DNA of 64,000 nt from Iris pallida (GCA_029216955.1 JANAVB010023997.1:1431194-1495193), one strand, 5' to 3'; counted from the stretch's first letter, positions 1-13,620 are shown. Notes: generated by a model not told the origin, from the sequence alone. Numbers and translations are program-made.

Positions 1-910
1 ATGAAGACTATATCCGACAACCAGAAATTGATTCTGGATAAGATTAACCAGATAGAGGTTGAATTTGCTGACCAAGAATAAGATTTTCCTTCCCTCGTGA
101 AGAAGGTAAATGGGGCTAGCCCAAAATCTTATGTAAAAATACACACTGCATATTGACACTTTAATGCTAGCCATCACTTTGATACTTCTATTTATGTTTC
201 TGGATGTCATTTCTACCTATAAAGTGAGTCAATACTGACTATAATTTTTCTTCATCCGTCCCTCAAGGTGTAGGTGAAGGATATTTTGAGAAAGAAGAAG
301 AAGTAGGGAAAAAAAAAAGAAACAAGAAGAAGAAGATGGAGACGGCTATGAAGATTCATCTTTTGAGTTTTGAATGTCTCTTATTTCAATTTGGAAGTAA
401 TATTTGACTTGTAATATTGTTCTGAATATTTGTTGGTCATGGCGGACAAACTAAATTTTGTGTTTGAAATATTGTAAGACTAAACTTTTCGCTTGTACTC
501 AGTGCATAGTTCGTAATTTGTTTTGAAAATGTAATATGGTCTTGAATTTAGAGTAGGTCTGATATTTATTTAGATTATTGTATTGTGAATTATGCAGGTT
601 CTATGTTGAATTACTAACGTGGATTGGGCAGATTACTGTAACGTGAATTATGCAGTTTATTGAACTTGGAATGAAGTATACTTAATTTGATTATGATTTT
701 TTGGTTGAAGCATTTATTTGGTTGGCAGTTGGCCTTCATAGATGATATTGATATTTTGGTGTATTCCTTTGATTTGCAGATACCCATCACAGATTCGTGA
801 GTCCTGGGTGCATTGCTAGGGTTTACAGGTGGCCTCATTACGGATGCATTCCTGGGATCACTGAAACTTTATTTGATTGTAATGTGTTTTGCTTTCTGTA
901 AAAAATCATT
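1..910. other. Non-coding sequence, possible old exon remnants
   Basis: No gene is recognisable. The first 81 bases read as a short open frame ending in TAA, followed by a GAAGAAG/GTAAAT junction that resembles a splice donor. Around 290-357 a purine-rich stretch can be read as an acidic tail ending in a stop (GDGYEDSSFEF). These could be the last exons of a gene or transposon gene that starts outside the window, but nothing identifies it. The rest, to about 910, is AT-rich without coding signal. Confidence 0.3.
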
Positions 911-1100
911 ACATCGATGCCATCAGTATGAATTCGATGCCAGTGCCTGTTCATCCCTTGTTATTGCTGAAGCAAAATTGTAATCCTGCATGTTCATCCC
1001 TTGTTTTTGCGAAAACGTAATTGTAATCCTGCATGTTCATCCTTTGTTATTGCCATCAGTACATCGATGCCATTAGTATGAAGTCGATGCCAGTGTAAGG
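911..1100. repeat. Short interspersed direct repeats
   Basis: Two blocks alternate. One contains CATCGATGCCAT(C/T)AGTATGA followed by TCGATGCCAGTG and appears at about 912-944 and 1061-1095. The other contains TGTTCATCC(C/T)TTGTT and appears three times between 947 and 1050, twice preceded by TTGTAATCCTGCA. No coding frame runs through it. It looks like locally duplicated intergenic DNA. Confidence 0.6.
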
Positions 1101-1354
1101 CATAATGTAATGTAAGAAAAATTCTCTTTGATAGTAGGTTAATTATATTCAAACATTCGCAAGAAATTTTGTTCAGCCATACAGTGGAAGCCTGATAAAA
1201 TGATATTCGGATTATCTTGAAAATGATTTAATATAAAATGAATGTACTATGGTAAATGATATTAAAAATACTGTAAATATTTGGTGAAAAAAATATGAGA
1301 TACTTGAACATTTCCAGTCCTAAATGTACCATACTTTGTCAAAAGCACAGAGAG

Positions 1355-1645
1355 TGTCCGTTCTCCATTTTCAAAGAACGGAGAATGGCCATTCTCCATG
1401 TTAAAGTAACGGAGAATGGTCATTCTCCTTGAGCATGGCCATTCTCCGTGTTAAAAATAAAGAGAACAGCCATTCTCCATCCATTCGCCGTGTGGAAAGC
1501 AAAGAGAATGGCCATTCTCCGTCCATTCGCCGTGTTAAAAGCAAAGATAATGGTCATTCTCCGTCCATTCGCCGTGTTAAAAGCAAAGAGAATGGCCATT
1601 CTCCGTGTTAAAAGCAAAGAAAATGGCCATTCATCGTCCAAATAA
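1355..1645. repeat. Minisatellite with a palindromic core
   Basis: Degenerate tandem units of about 42 bp, with a 31-bp short version, each carry the perfect 16-bp palindrome GAGAATGGCCATTCTC or a variant. It is followed by CCGTCCATTCGCCGTG and TTAAAAGCAAA. The best units lie between 1505 and 1630. Open frames on both strands here are artefacts of the repeat. Confidence 0.8.
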
Positions 1646-2329
1646 AATATTCTCTTCGAAAATATTATCATTAGAAAAGTAAAAAAATTTCGTCCGATCA
1701 ATACAGATTTTTTTTAAAAATATGTGACAAGATGATCCGCCCGACCTCAGAAGCAGGTTTCCTCAGTTCACTACCACCACCGTGACATGTAGCTTTATTA
1801 ACAAAATATAAAATTATTAGATGAAAAATAAGATTTCTGACAATGGCATGGACAGTAAAATTAGAGCGGCGCCGCTGGTACTTCTTGTTCGAGGAGGTTT
1901 CGACTATGTCCGACGCGAAGCGAACCGATTCTTCACGGCACAGCTGGTACTCCTCGTTGTTCTAGGAGGGCTCGACGACGTTCGATGCGATCCGGACCGA
2001 TTCTTATTTCCATCTTCATCTCTGTTTCTCTTTCCACCACAACCACCAACACCACCACCACGACGGCCTGTAACCAAAAAAAAAATATGAAATATTAAAT
2101 TGGATGGACTTTTGAGAGAGTAAATATGAGTTAATTTAGGGTGTTCATTGAAAAAATTAAAGTGAAGAATGACCTGCTAAAGCAAGTTACCAACAGGTCA
2201 AAAGTCTAAATCAGCATTAAATGATGTTTCTACACTATTATTCAATCCGAACCATTGGATCAACATCCAACGGTCCAGATTTCGGATGTATCGATACATC
2301 CATTTCCAGCGGATGTATTGTAGAACGAC

Positions 2330-2331
<2 letters not shown>
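1646..2331. other. Intergenic sequence with small duplications
   Basis: No gene is recognised. An imperfect tandem duplication of about 65 bp lies at 1875-2010; both copies begin CTGGTACT and end ACCGATTCTT. A perfect 18-bp palindrome, GGATGTATCGATACATCC, lies at 2284-2301, beside the start of the (TA)n array. An 89-codon frame across the duplication has no recognisable domain. Confidence 0.5.

Positions 2332-2410
<79 letters not shown>
2332..2410. repeat. (TA)n array at the 5' side of LINE-1 copy A
   Basis: About 78 bp of uninterrupted TA dinucleotides directly precede the LINE copy that runs to 8584. A similar array follows that LINE at 8585, so the element is flanked by (TA)n on both sides. 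Confidence 0.95.
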
Positions 2411-2415
<5 letters not shown>

Positions 2416-2428
2416 AGCTTCAGGCTGG

Positions 2429-4653
2429 TTGGTGCTGCTCTCCAATAGCCTTCTGCTGATTTCCTTCCCCGGCCCCCGGCAGGCCATCTCGCAGCCTCCC
2501 CCGCTGCCTCCATTCTCTGGCTTTCTCCGCTCCCCCCCTATTTTGTTTGCTCCCTCTCCCGCCCCCTGTATGATCACGGACGGACTCCCCCCTCGTGAGA
2601 AACCCCCCACACCGTCGAACGCTCCCTCCCTCCGCCATGTGGCCCCTTGGCCAGACGATCTCTTTTTCCAGCTGGGATTGACGCCCGGTCAGTCTCCCGC
2701 CCCTCCCCCTCCCTTCTCCGCCTCCCCCTCCCCTTGCCTCCATCCGTTTCATCTCCCTTCCGGCGCGCCGCCCTCCGACGGATCTCAACCTTTTGCCTCC
2801 AGCGGCGTGGCTGATCTTCTGGCTTTGGGCCGCACGCCCCTAGTTTCCCGTCCGTGCCACCTCATCCCTCCTCCGACATTGAATTCAAATTCCATCGTAG
2901 ACCACGTGCCGTCACCAGCTGTTCTGGAGCCTGGCGCGGGTCTCCAGGTGGGCGCGTGCCCCCATGCTTTTGTGCTCCATAAATGGTTCTTTGCAGGCGC
3001 GCATCCGCGAGTGGCACAACCTGGTGTGCTGGACAGCGCACAATCGGTCGACGGGTCTTTAGCGCCATCTGCATCCATTGGCGTGGCTGAGGGCGACACA
3101 TCCCAACAGGCTGCGCCATCCGGTGTACCCTTCCCTGGCGCAACTTTGGTTCAGCGGGTGGCGCCTCTTGGTGTCCCCCCCCCCCCCCGCTTGTGTCTCA
3201 TTTGGCGCCACTCAGCCTCTGCTCACACCTCCCCCCTAGCATTGACTTCTCAGGGCGGTCATGCCTCCTCAGCTCCCTCCCTAGCCACCCTCCATACTCT
3301 CCCGTGCCAGTTCCTGCCACGCAACCTGGAGCGCCCTCGCTCTCCAGCTTGCTGCCCGGTGCACCTTTGAGGCCGACCTCCGTACCCGTGGTGGATCATT
3401 CCCCCCCTCTGCTCAGCGCGGCCACCCCTGGGGCCCGCCACCGAACACACACATGGCACCCCCAATCCCCCTTTCGGCTTCTTTTGCAGATAAACTGCGC
3501 CCAAACAGGATAGCCCTCCATCAATCGACGCACCCCGATGTCATGTTAGAGGAGCTCGAACCCCCCTTCCCGTTTGGAACCCAGCTCATCACGATGTCGG
3601 TCTCCGACTCAGAGTTATAGTCTTTATCGACGATCTTCCCGCACACCTTCGTACTCAAATTCTCTGCTAGCTGTCCGAAGTTGCTCCGGGTTCAGGAGAT
3701 AATTTCTAGCTGGGGTCTTACCGTGACATACAGGATGGCTCCACTGGACCCAAAACACATCCTCCTGCATCTATCCTCCGAAACAGTTCATACAAACGTC
3801 TTGTCCAGAGGCTCCGGCCGGATAGACAACCACCATATGAAAATTGTTAGATGGTCTGCAGATTTCAACACCAACATTGACTCAACAGTTACTTCGTCGT
3901 GGGTGACCCTCCTAAACCTACCTCTCATTTGCTTCGTCCCTGCAACACTGAAGCGTATTGCCAACTCCTTTGGCATGTTTGTGGTGTTGGCAGAAGAAAC
4001 TCGTAACCTCTCCAAAGCTAATTATGCTAAAATTTGTATAGAGCTCGACTTGAGCAAGACCCCCCTAATCACATACAAATAGCTCTCTACTATAAGACGC
4101 ACACCCAGCATATCATATATGACAATAATATCATATTATGTGCCCACTACTACATGAGAGGTCACCTCATTGAACCCTGCTTCCGTGCCCACCCTGAACT
4201 GAAGAAGAAATCGACTCGAAATCGCATCACCCGATCAGTACAAGCAATAAATCCCCTATCCTTCCTCTCCCTAACTTCCATACAAGATTCGACAACAGTG
4301 AGGAAAAATCCACCTCCCAGAATCTTACCCCTCAGAATAGAGCTATCGTACCATTCAAAGACCCTATCCTTAGCCTGTCCAATAAATTCGACACCCTGGC
4401 TTCTGAAATACAGGAAGTTTCTCTGGAATCTGACTGCCCTGACGGCACCTGTGAAGTCCTAGATTCGAGAGAAGCCTCCGAGAACACTAGCAGCTACAAT
4501 GCAGTAGAGGAGGAGCACTTGGAGGACGCGGGTCCTTCGCACACAAGGATTCCTCAAGATCAGACATCAGAGTCTACCAAAAATTTGGAACCGGCATATC
4601 CTTCTCTCACCGTGGCAGACATATCAGCAGAAACTTTGGCCAATTTAGGTTAA
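2429..4653 (+). pseudogene. LINE ORF1 (gag-like, DUF4283) pseudogene, copy A
   Basis: This would have coded for the RNA-binding ORF1 protein of the LINE. The first 900 bases give a proline- and serine-rich frame without domains. From about 3480 the frame reads FADKLRPNR. The DUF4283-like core lies at 3681-4082, including YRMAPLDPKHILLHLS, VTLLNLPLICF and LKRIANSFG, then the motif LAEETRNLSKANYAKICIEL. After a frameshift near 4080 there is a degraded Cys/His cluster followed by CFRAHPELKKK, which is shared with the second LINE. The frame ends with a TAA at 4651-4653. A TAG interrupts it near 3619. The N-terminus is uncertain because the start codon cannot be chosen in this decayed copy. Confidence 0.75.
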
Positions 4654-4668
4654 GGCCCTGTAAGCAGG

Positions 4669-7600
4669 ATGCTACAGGCCAACGATGTTGATTTCAATAA
4701 GAACAGCTTCTTTGGAGCACTAACAAAAATAGAGGGAGAGGTTTACATGCATCCGATTGAGGAATCAGTGACCAAGGACAAGGACAGCCAAAGCTCGATC
4801 ATCGGGAAGGCTGTAGCCAGCATCAAAAAATCCAACAAGAGAAGAAACAAAGAGTTATCGACCATCATCACTAGATCGACGGCAAAACTCAACAATCCCC
4901 CCTTACCAGCAACCCCAATGCTTAACATCCTTTATTGGAATGTTAGAGGCCTTGCCAATAAACCCACCTTGAGAAAATTAAACAGTCTCAAGAAGATTCA
5001 CAGAATCGACATCTTAGTGATTATTGAACCTAAAATTCTCCTATGCAAAATCAGGTCCATCCTGTTGTAGTTAGGCTTCTCCTCTGCTATCGCCGGTTGT
5101 CACGATATTTGGATCATGTTTACGGCCGACGTGAAGCTCGACATCATCCACGACTCGAGACAGGCACTTTTGTGTTAGATGGAACATCCCATGTTCCATT
5201 TCCGATCCCTCCTATCTGTCGTCCATGGCAGCTGCAATATCCTCGAACGTAGACAGCTGTGGGAGGACCTTACAAATATCCAACTTAACCACAGCCATCT
5301 TTTTTGGCTTGTGTTGGTGATTTCAATGCAGTTACCTACAGAAAGAAAAAATTGGGACGTCGTCCCCCTCTTTCGTTGGCCATCCACGACTTCACCAGCT
5401 TCATTTTTAGCGCTCACCTGTCTCCCCTTCAGTTCAACAGTAGCGCCTTCACTGGTGCAACATGCAAGAAGGCACTCGACAGTAGTACTTTCGCCTTGAC
5501 CGTGCCCTCATCAACTCGAAGTAGTCAGATTTGGAGATCATCTCTACTCTATCACACCTCAATGCGACCGAATCGGATCACTCCCTTCTTCTCATCAAAA
5601 TCAGCAACAAATCGAACCAGATCAAGAAAAGTTTCTGCTTCCTCGACCTTTGGATGTACCACCCACAGTTTAGGATCATAGTTGATACCGCTTAGAGCGG
5701 TGATGATACCCTCGTCCCCCTTGTCCGTGTCGCAAACAAACTCAACGCGACTAGGAGAGCCCTCGCCGTTTGGAGTAAGGCGCCTATGGGGACATTTTCC
5801 AGGCTATCCGTACGGCTGAGGATGACGTGACCCGCGTAGAAGCTCTCTTTGCTATCGATAGATCTCCCGCGGCTCGTGCCTCCCTGAACCTTACCAGATC
5901 GCTGCTAATTCAGACTGAAAGTCAAAACTGAATTCTGGAAACAAAAAGCTAGACTGACCTAGGACAGTGAGGGAGACAGAAACTCCAGTTATTTCCACTC
6001 TTGTCTCAAGAGGCGCAGATAACAGCTCAACATCTACTAGATAGCTGACGAGAACGGGCACATTATCAAAGATCAACGGGGTATCCAAGCGGCCGCTGCT
6101 AATTTCTATTCCTAATTGTTTACCAAAGAAGTCATCACCAGAGACAAGGAATTCCTAGCGAAGATCCCTCGCCTTATTGATGACAGAGACAACATTCAGC
6201 TGGAGCTCCTCCTTTCAGAACTAGAAGTCAAAGATGTCGTTTGGGCTCTAGACGAGCACAGTGCTCCCGGACCAGACGGCTTCACTGGCATATTCTTTAG
6301 AGCGTGCTGGGACATCATTAAGTCGGATATCCACGAGGCGGTCACCGTTTTTATCCAAGAAGCCAGGTACCCCAGATTTATTTCCTGCGCTAACCTAATT
6401 CTTATCCCCAAATAGGGAAACTCGGAGACCTTCAAAGACTTTCGCCTTATAAGCCTATGCACCTTCACTAACAAAATTATCTCCAAGATTATTGCCAACC
6501 GTATGATCGGATTCCTTTCCAGGATTATTTCTGAAGAGCAGAGTGGCTTTGTTTGCGGCCGGAACATCTTAGAAAACATACTAATGGCCTAGGAAATGAT
6601 AACATGCATGAAATTATCATCTAGGGGCGGGAACATTGCTATCAAACTAGACATGGAGAAGGCGTATGACAGGATGGACTGGCAATTCATAATTTGGGTT
6701 TTCAGGGCTTTCAGGTTCTCGAAAACCTGGACCAACATCATTGGAAGATCGATCAGAAATTCATGGTTCTCCACGGTTATTAACGGCCAAGCTGATGGTT
6801 TTTTCAAATCTAGCCACGGTGTCAGACATAAAGACCCTTTATCGTCTACCATCTTTATCATCACCGTAGAAGCACTAAGCAAAAATCTGAACAAAATGGT
6901 GGGTGCCCCGTATTTCTAGCACTTTCATATCACTAGTAGCTGTCCGATCATCACCCATCTGGCGTATGCTGACGATATCCTTATTTTCTCCTCTGGCGAC
7001 GTTGGCTCTGTGGAAGTGGTCCATAATACGATGCAGAGATACGCCAATTGCTCTGGTCAGCGTGTCAACCCCAGCAAGAGTATCATCTACGTACACCATA
7101 ACACGAAAAGAGACAACTCCTCTACTTTTACCAATATTACTTCTTTTACTGTTACGTACCCATCTTTCCACTACTTGGGGTGCCCGTTGGTGTAAAGCAG
7201 AACTAACGCGGGCATCTTCGAAGGGCTGGAGGGGAAAATTCAGAAGAAAAAAACTTGAGGGATGGCATAACGCAACTTTATCACCTGGCGGAAAGATGAT
7301 TTTGATTCAGCATGTCATCTCCTCTATCCCCATATTACACGTTAGCTGCCTGCTCCCTCCTTAGAAGGTGCTCACTACCATTGTAAACCTCTTCGCCAAC
7401 TTCTTCTGGGGTCACTACGATGGCAAGGACAAACACCATTGGGCTAGCTGGGACTCCATGGCTAGACCTACCGATAAGGGAGGTCTTAGTTTTTGTAGGC
7501 TGCCACATATCATGGATGATTTTTCAATGAAGTTGTGGTGGAAGCTTCGAGTGAGACGAAATATCTGGGCACGGTTTATGAAGGCCAGATATTTCAAGCA

Positions 7601-8467
7601 TATTCATCCATCCAACGCTGACTCTAACTGCAGATCCTCCGTATCATAGCGTCGCATCCTACATGGTAGGAGCCTTGTTGAACCTCTTATCCAGCTTCAG
7701 TTGGGGTCGGGCGATTCTTTTCTATTCTTCGAACGTTGGTCTGGGGAAGATCTCCTTCTCCAGCTCCAGGATGCTCCCCCGAATAATTTGATCAGTAACA
7801 TGTGGGATTCCTCGGGCGACTAGAACTGGGATAGGGTTCGAGAATGGATTGGGGACGAGGCCGATGCCTTGCTCCTCGACGCAGGACTGAAGATCATAAT
7901 GGAACCTGACGTTCTGCAGTAGTCTATCTCAACCAACGGATCCTTCTCGGTAGCATCGGCCAGAAGTGTTGTTCGTGGCATTGGAGCGCCTTTCCCTATC
8001 ACAGGCTCTTTCTGGAAGTCTTGCATCCACAAAAAATGGTCCTTTTTGATGTCGTGAGCATTTCGTAAGAAGCTTCCCACAGACGATGTTTTCAGCACCA
8101 TCGGTTTCAGTTTAGCTTCTGTGTGCCATTGCTGCACGACGAGGCAATCGAAAACGGTCGACCATATTTTTCACTCCGGAGAATGGCCTGCAAGGGTTTG
8201 GACCACTCTTTTTCATCATTGTAAAAAAGACCAGGCCAGTGGGAGCTTCAACGTCTTCTTGTCACTTGGAGTAACGCCTCGCACGACTACCAGATCGTTG
8301 CAGCCGCCATCACGTGGGTCATCTGGAATAACCGTAACAAATTCATATACGAGGGACACCAATATTCATCCAATCAACTCATTTGGGAGGCTCTTCGACA
8401 TATTCACCAAGTTAGCAGACACTGCAAACACGGCCTTAAGGACTTCTGGCAGTCCTTGCTCTTTTAG
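4669..8467 (+). pseudogene. LINE ORF2 endonuclease-reverse transcriptase pseudogene, copy A
   Basis: This would have made the enzyme that nicks DNA and copies LINE RNA by target-primed reverse transcription. Near 4921 it reads NILYWNVRGL, and then IIEPK, the endonuclease start with its acidic residue. GDFN follows near 5308 and SDH near 5567. The RT domain runs from about 6116: SAPGPDGF, SGFVCGRN, IKLDMEKAYDRMDW and AYADD at 6962-6976. LEGWHNATLSPGGK, a zf-RVT part (KKLPTDD, CHCC) and a C-terminal VIWNNRNKFIYEG follow, with a stop at 8465-8467. There is no RNase H domain. At least six stops (for example 5068-5070, 6413-6415, 7192-7194 and 7648 region) and several frameshifts break it. Confidence 0.85.
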
Positions 8468-8582
8468 ATCGCGCAGCGGGTGGCTGCCTTTTTTTGTCGT
8501 CCTTTCTCATGTCTTTCTTTTGCTCTTACTTGTAAAGGCTTCGGCATTTTGTGCCTTGATATGAATAAAATTGGGGGGTTTT

Positions 8583-8998
<416 letters not shown>

Positions 8999-9011
8999 GG
9001 CATCCATTGGA

Positions 9012-9083
9012 TGTCGTTTAAGTCATCTAATCTTAGCCGTTGATTTGAACCATTCAAATCAATGGATAAGGTTAGATGACTTA

Positions 9084-9090
<7 letters not shown>
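9012..9090. repeat. Fold-back hairpin element, 38-bp arms
   Basis: The arms at 9012-9049 and 9053-9090 are reverse complements over 38 bases with about four mismatches and a 3-base loop. Both arms carry TTTAAGTCATCTAA and TTGATTTGAA. It sits between two (TA)n arrays and has no coding capacity. It looks like a tiny MITE-like or fold-back element. The superfamily cannot be assigned. Confidence 0.8.
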
Positions 9091-9156
<66 letters not shown>

Positions 9157-9170
9157 TATATATATATATA
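9091..9170. repeat. (TA)n array
   Basis: TA dinucleotides with a single TAGATA interruption near 9153. It joins the fold-back hairpin to the left arm of the 48-bp inverted repeat. Confidence 0.95.

Positions 9171-9614
<444 letters not shown>

Positions 9615-9691
<77 letters not shown>
9615..9691. repeat. (TA)n array, 3' tail side of LINE copy B
   Basis: An uninterrupted TA array directly abuts the 3' end of the minus-strand LINE at 9692. It is therefore either that LINE's tail or its target. Confidence 0.95.
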
Positions 9692-9693
<2 letters not shown>

Positions 9694-9825
9694 GGAACAT
9701 ACGAGCTTTATTGATGTATCAGGCACAAAATGTCGGAGCCTATACAAGTAAGTGCCAAAAGACAACAAAAATTAAAAAGGAAAAGAGGCCAGGAGCCATA
9801 CACGCTCACGGAGCCAGCCCTCGGG

Positions 9826-12800
9826 TTAGGAAAGCATCTGCCAGGAGCTACCTGAGGGGTGGTGGCAATGCCTGCTGACTTTGGAGATCTGCCTGAGGAC
9901 CTCCCTGAGCATCGAGTTGGAGTTGTATGGTCATCCTTCGTACCTGAATTTGTTTCGGTTCTTCCAAAGGACCCAAATACCAGCGGCTGCGACGATCTGA
10001 TGCCCGTGAGACCGACCCTAATTTGCTAGGAGGTCATTGAAGCCACCAGCCGGATGAGCTTGTCTACATTTTCTTGAAAGGCTAGTCCAGATCTGCAAAG
10101 CGAGTTCCCTGAAAAGCAGGACGTGTTTCGCTGTTTCGGACTTGTGAGATGTGCAACAGTGGCAGTGCGAAGCAAGGCTGAAGCCAATGGCGGTAAGAGA
10201 GTCGTCGGTGGGAAGCTTTCGGCGTTGCGCTCTCAAGATGAGAACTAACCATTTGTTGGGGATGCAAGACTGCCAGAAGGTGGCAGTGAGTGGGGCCAGA
10301 GTGTCGATGCCTCTGGCTACGATCCTGGCGGAAGCCCGCGAGAATATTCCTCCAAAAGTGGGGGACCACCTCAGGGTGTCCGGGTCGTCACTGAGTCGCA
10401 CATCTACGACAGCAAGACCATTGGCTGCCTCCGGCCCAAGCCAGTCGGTCACCTTGTCCCATCTCCAGCCAGAGTCGTTGTCCCAAAGGTCGCCGATCGT
10501 GCAGTTGGAGGGGAGCTCAAGGTTGACTGAAGGATGACATCCCCAAGCCATCGTTCATGGCGCATCGACGATCCTCCGTTGCCGAACTGTAGGCGGATGA
10601 AGAGTTCTGCGAGAAGACGGCCGTGAAGGATGCGTCGCCAGGTCGCGGAGGATCTGGTATTGGCAACAGCAATCGTAGGATGGGAGTATCGGTAGTATCT
10701 GGCCTTCATAAAATGATTCCAGAGTGAGTTACCCGAGCCTAGCTTCCACCACAGCTTCATGGAGTAGGCGTCAACGATGTGATGTAATCGACTGAATCCA
10801 GCCCTCCCTCGTCGGTCGGCTTGGCATTGAGTCCCAACTGGCCTAGTGGTGCTTGTCTTTATCTTCATTGTATCCCCAAAAGAAGTTGGAGAAGAGGGAC
10901 TCCAATGAGGAAAGCACCTTCTTAGGGGGGAGCAAACTGCCAAGGTGTAGATGGGGATGGAGGAGAGGATGTCCTTGATGAGGATCATCTTCCCACCTGG
11001 TGATAGGGTTGCGTTATCCCAACCCTCGATCTTTTTTCTGATCCTGCTCACAATACCGTCGAAGATACCTGAACTAGATTTTTCGTACACTAGCGGGCAC
11101 CCTAAGTAGTTTAACGACGGGTATGCGATAGAAAAGGAGGTCAGGTTGGAGAGAGTAGCCGAATGGCTCCTGTCAGCTTTGTAGTGGGTGTAGATGACAC
11201 TTTTGGAGGTGTTGACTCGTTGGCTCGAGCATCTGGTGTATCTCTCTAGCGTTCTGTGGACTACCTCCACGGATCCGATGTCTCCAGAGGAGAAGATAAG
11301 GATGTCATCGCCGTAGGCAAGGTGAGTGATTAGTGGACATCCTGTGGTGGTGTGAAAGTGGTGGAAACCGAGCGTGTTCGTCATGTAGTTGAGGTTTCTG
11401 CTAAGCGCTTCGACCGCAATGATGAAGATGGTGGAGGATAGAGGGTCTCCCTCTCTGACACGGCGACTGGAGTTGAAGAAGCCCTCCGCTTGCCCATTGA
11501 TGACTGTGGAGAACCAAGAGTTGCTAATGGAGAGGAAGATGATGTCGATCCAAGGCTCTGAGAATTCGAAGGCCCTGAACACCCAGATCATGAATTGCCA
11601 ATCTAGACGGTCATAGGCTTTCTCTATGTCCAGTTTGATGGCAACATTTCTGCCTCTAGAGGGGAATTTCATGCATGTGATCATTTCTTGAGCAAGGAGG
11701 ATGTTGTCAGTGATGTTCCGCCCAGTGAAAAAGCCGCTTTGTTCCTCGGAGATAATCTTGGCAAGGAGAGTGGACATGCGGCTAGCAATGATCTTTGATA
11801 TGATTTTATTGGTGAAGGTACATAAGATGATAGGACAGAAGTCTCTGAAGGTCTCCGGGTTGTCTTTTTTGGGTATGAGGATGAGGTTGGCGCATGAGAT
11901 GGATTTGGGGTACCTCGCCCCCGAAAAAAGGCGAGCACGGCCTCGTGAAAGTCGGATTCGATAATATCCCAATAGGATCGAAAGAAGACGCCGGAGAAAC
12001 CATCAGGCCCAGGAGCACTATGTTCATCGAGTGCCCAGACTGCGGACTAGACTTCCTCCGCGGAAGGGGGTTAGAAGCTGCCCGTTCTCACTATCGTTGA
12101 TCAAGCTGGAGATCTTGGCAAGGAGATCAACATCCTTGACAATGACTTCTTTGGCAAAAAGTTTGGAATAGAAGTTCGCCGCGGCTGCTTGAATGCCACG
12201 TGATCTTTGAGGACCAAGCCGTTATCATCGAAGATTTGGTGTAGATGGAGCTGTTGTCTACGGCCATTGACACAGGAATGAAAGAAGCTAGAATTCTTGT
12301 CTCCTTCGGCGTCCCAGGACAGTCTGGCTTTCTTCTTCCAGAATTCTATCTCCACCTTCAGTCGCGATTTGAGGAGCGCTCTGGAGAGGTTGAGCGACGC
12401 TTGGGTTTCCGGCAATATGTCAGTGGCGTACCGAGCCTCAGCGCAGGTGACGTCGTCTTCCGCCTCTCTGATGGCCTGGAAAATCTTACCGAAAGTGCTC
12501 TTGCTCCAAGACGATAAGGCTCCTCTGGTAGCTTTGAGTTTGGCTGCCACTCGAGTGAGGGGGTCGGGATCATCAATGGATCTCCAGGCAGAGGCCACAA
12601 TGTTTCAGAATTGAGGGTGATATTTCCAGAAGTCCAAGAATCTGAAAGCTTTTTTTGATGCGGTTGGAATTACTGTTAATCTCAATTAGGAGAGGGGACT
12701 GGTCCGACTTGGTGGTGTTCAGGTGGGAGAGGTTAGAGATGAGACCCATGTCAGACCAACTACTGTTGACCAAGGCTCGGTCCAGGCAGGAGTATTGTCG

Positions 12801-13582
12801 GTGATCGCCTTCCTGCATGTTACACCAGGTGAAAGCGTTACCAGAGAAGGGGAGGGGTATCATGTGGGCATTAAAGATAAAGTTGTTGAAGCGTTCATAG
12901 TCGACTGGGGGGGCGGGCGACCTTCGGACTTCTCTTTTCTGCACGTGATCGTGTTGAAATCACCAATGCATATCCACGGGAGATTGATGAGTTAAAGATG
13001 GGTGTCCAGCAGAGTGTCCCATAGAAGCTTGCACTATGAAATATCGCAGCTACCGTAGACAGCGGATAGCAGGCGGCGGGACCTGAGATTGGGGTGTTCC
13101 ATCCTGCAGGAGAGTGCCTGACTAGAATCATGGATGGTTCCAAACTGGATCCCAGCAGCGAAGAGGTTCCAGATGTCATTACACCCGGCAACACCGGACG
13201 GGAAGCCGAGCTGGAGCTGGATAGATTTGAGTCTTTTTTGAGGGATTTTGGGTTTGATGATAATTAAGATGTCAATCCGGTAGATTTTCTTGAGGCTTTT
13301 GATTCTCCTCTGTGTAGGTTTATTGAACAGCCCTCTCACATTCCATGCGAGGATGTTAATCATTGGGATGGGGATGGGGGGGTTGTTGAGTTTCGCGGCT
13401 GACCACGTGGTCATGACCATTGGCTCTTGGTTGAGTTTTTTCTTCTTACGGTGAGATTTTTTGGGGGTTCTCCGGGTCGCGACGGTGGGATCTTCCGTCG
13501 CATCTGTCGAGCTCTGTGCTCCGATTTCTATTTTTTCTGACGGGGGGAGACCGCCTCTTCCTCTATATCTGCGAGCGCACAA
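9826..13582 (-). pseudogene. LINE ORF2 endonuclease-reverse transcriptase pseudogene, copy B
   Basis: The enzyme gene of the LINE, in three or four broken frames. The endonuclease begins near 13360 with INILAWNVRGL. The following motif reads IIIKPK where copy A has IIEPK, so the acidic residue is lost. GDFN is present near 12950. The closing SDH reads SDQ. The longest piece, 10449-11972, carries the RT: CANLILIPKKDN, SGFFTGRN, IKLDIEKAYDRLDW and AYGDD at 11303-11317, then LEGWDNATLSPGGK-like sequence. A frameshift near 10880 follows. The zf-RVT part is at 10018-10551 (KLPTDDSLTAIGFSLASHCH). The C-terminus (LWKNRNKFRYEG) ends at a TAA at 9826-9828. Like copy A it lacks RNase H. Confidence 0.85.
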
Positions 13583-13620
13583 AGTGGGTTGTGGGGGTCC
13601 AGGAACCTTGCTTCCTTGGC

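Noticed and set aside
1..130. B3-domain-like exon (PSLVKK after a short frame)
   Set aside because: The similarity is a few residues, and a stop codon lies between the two parts.
2429..3370. 313-codon proline-rich frame as a host gene
   Set aside because: It lies at the ORF1 position of the LINE and leads into its DUF4283 region.
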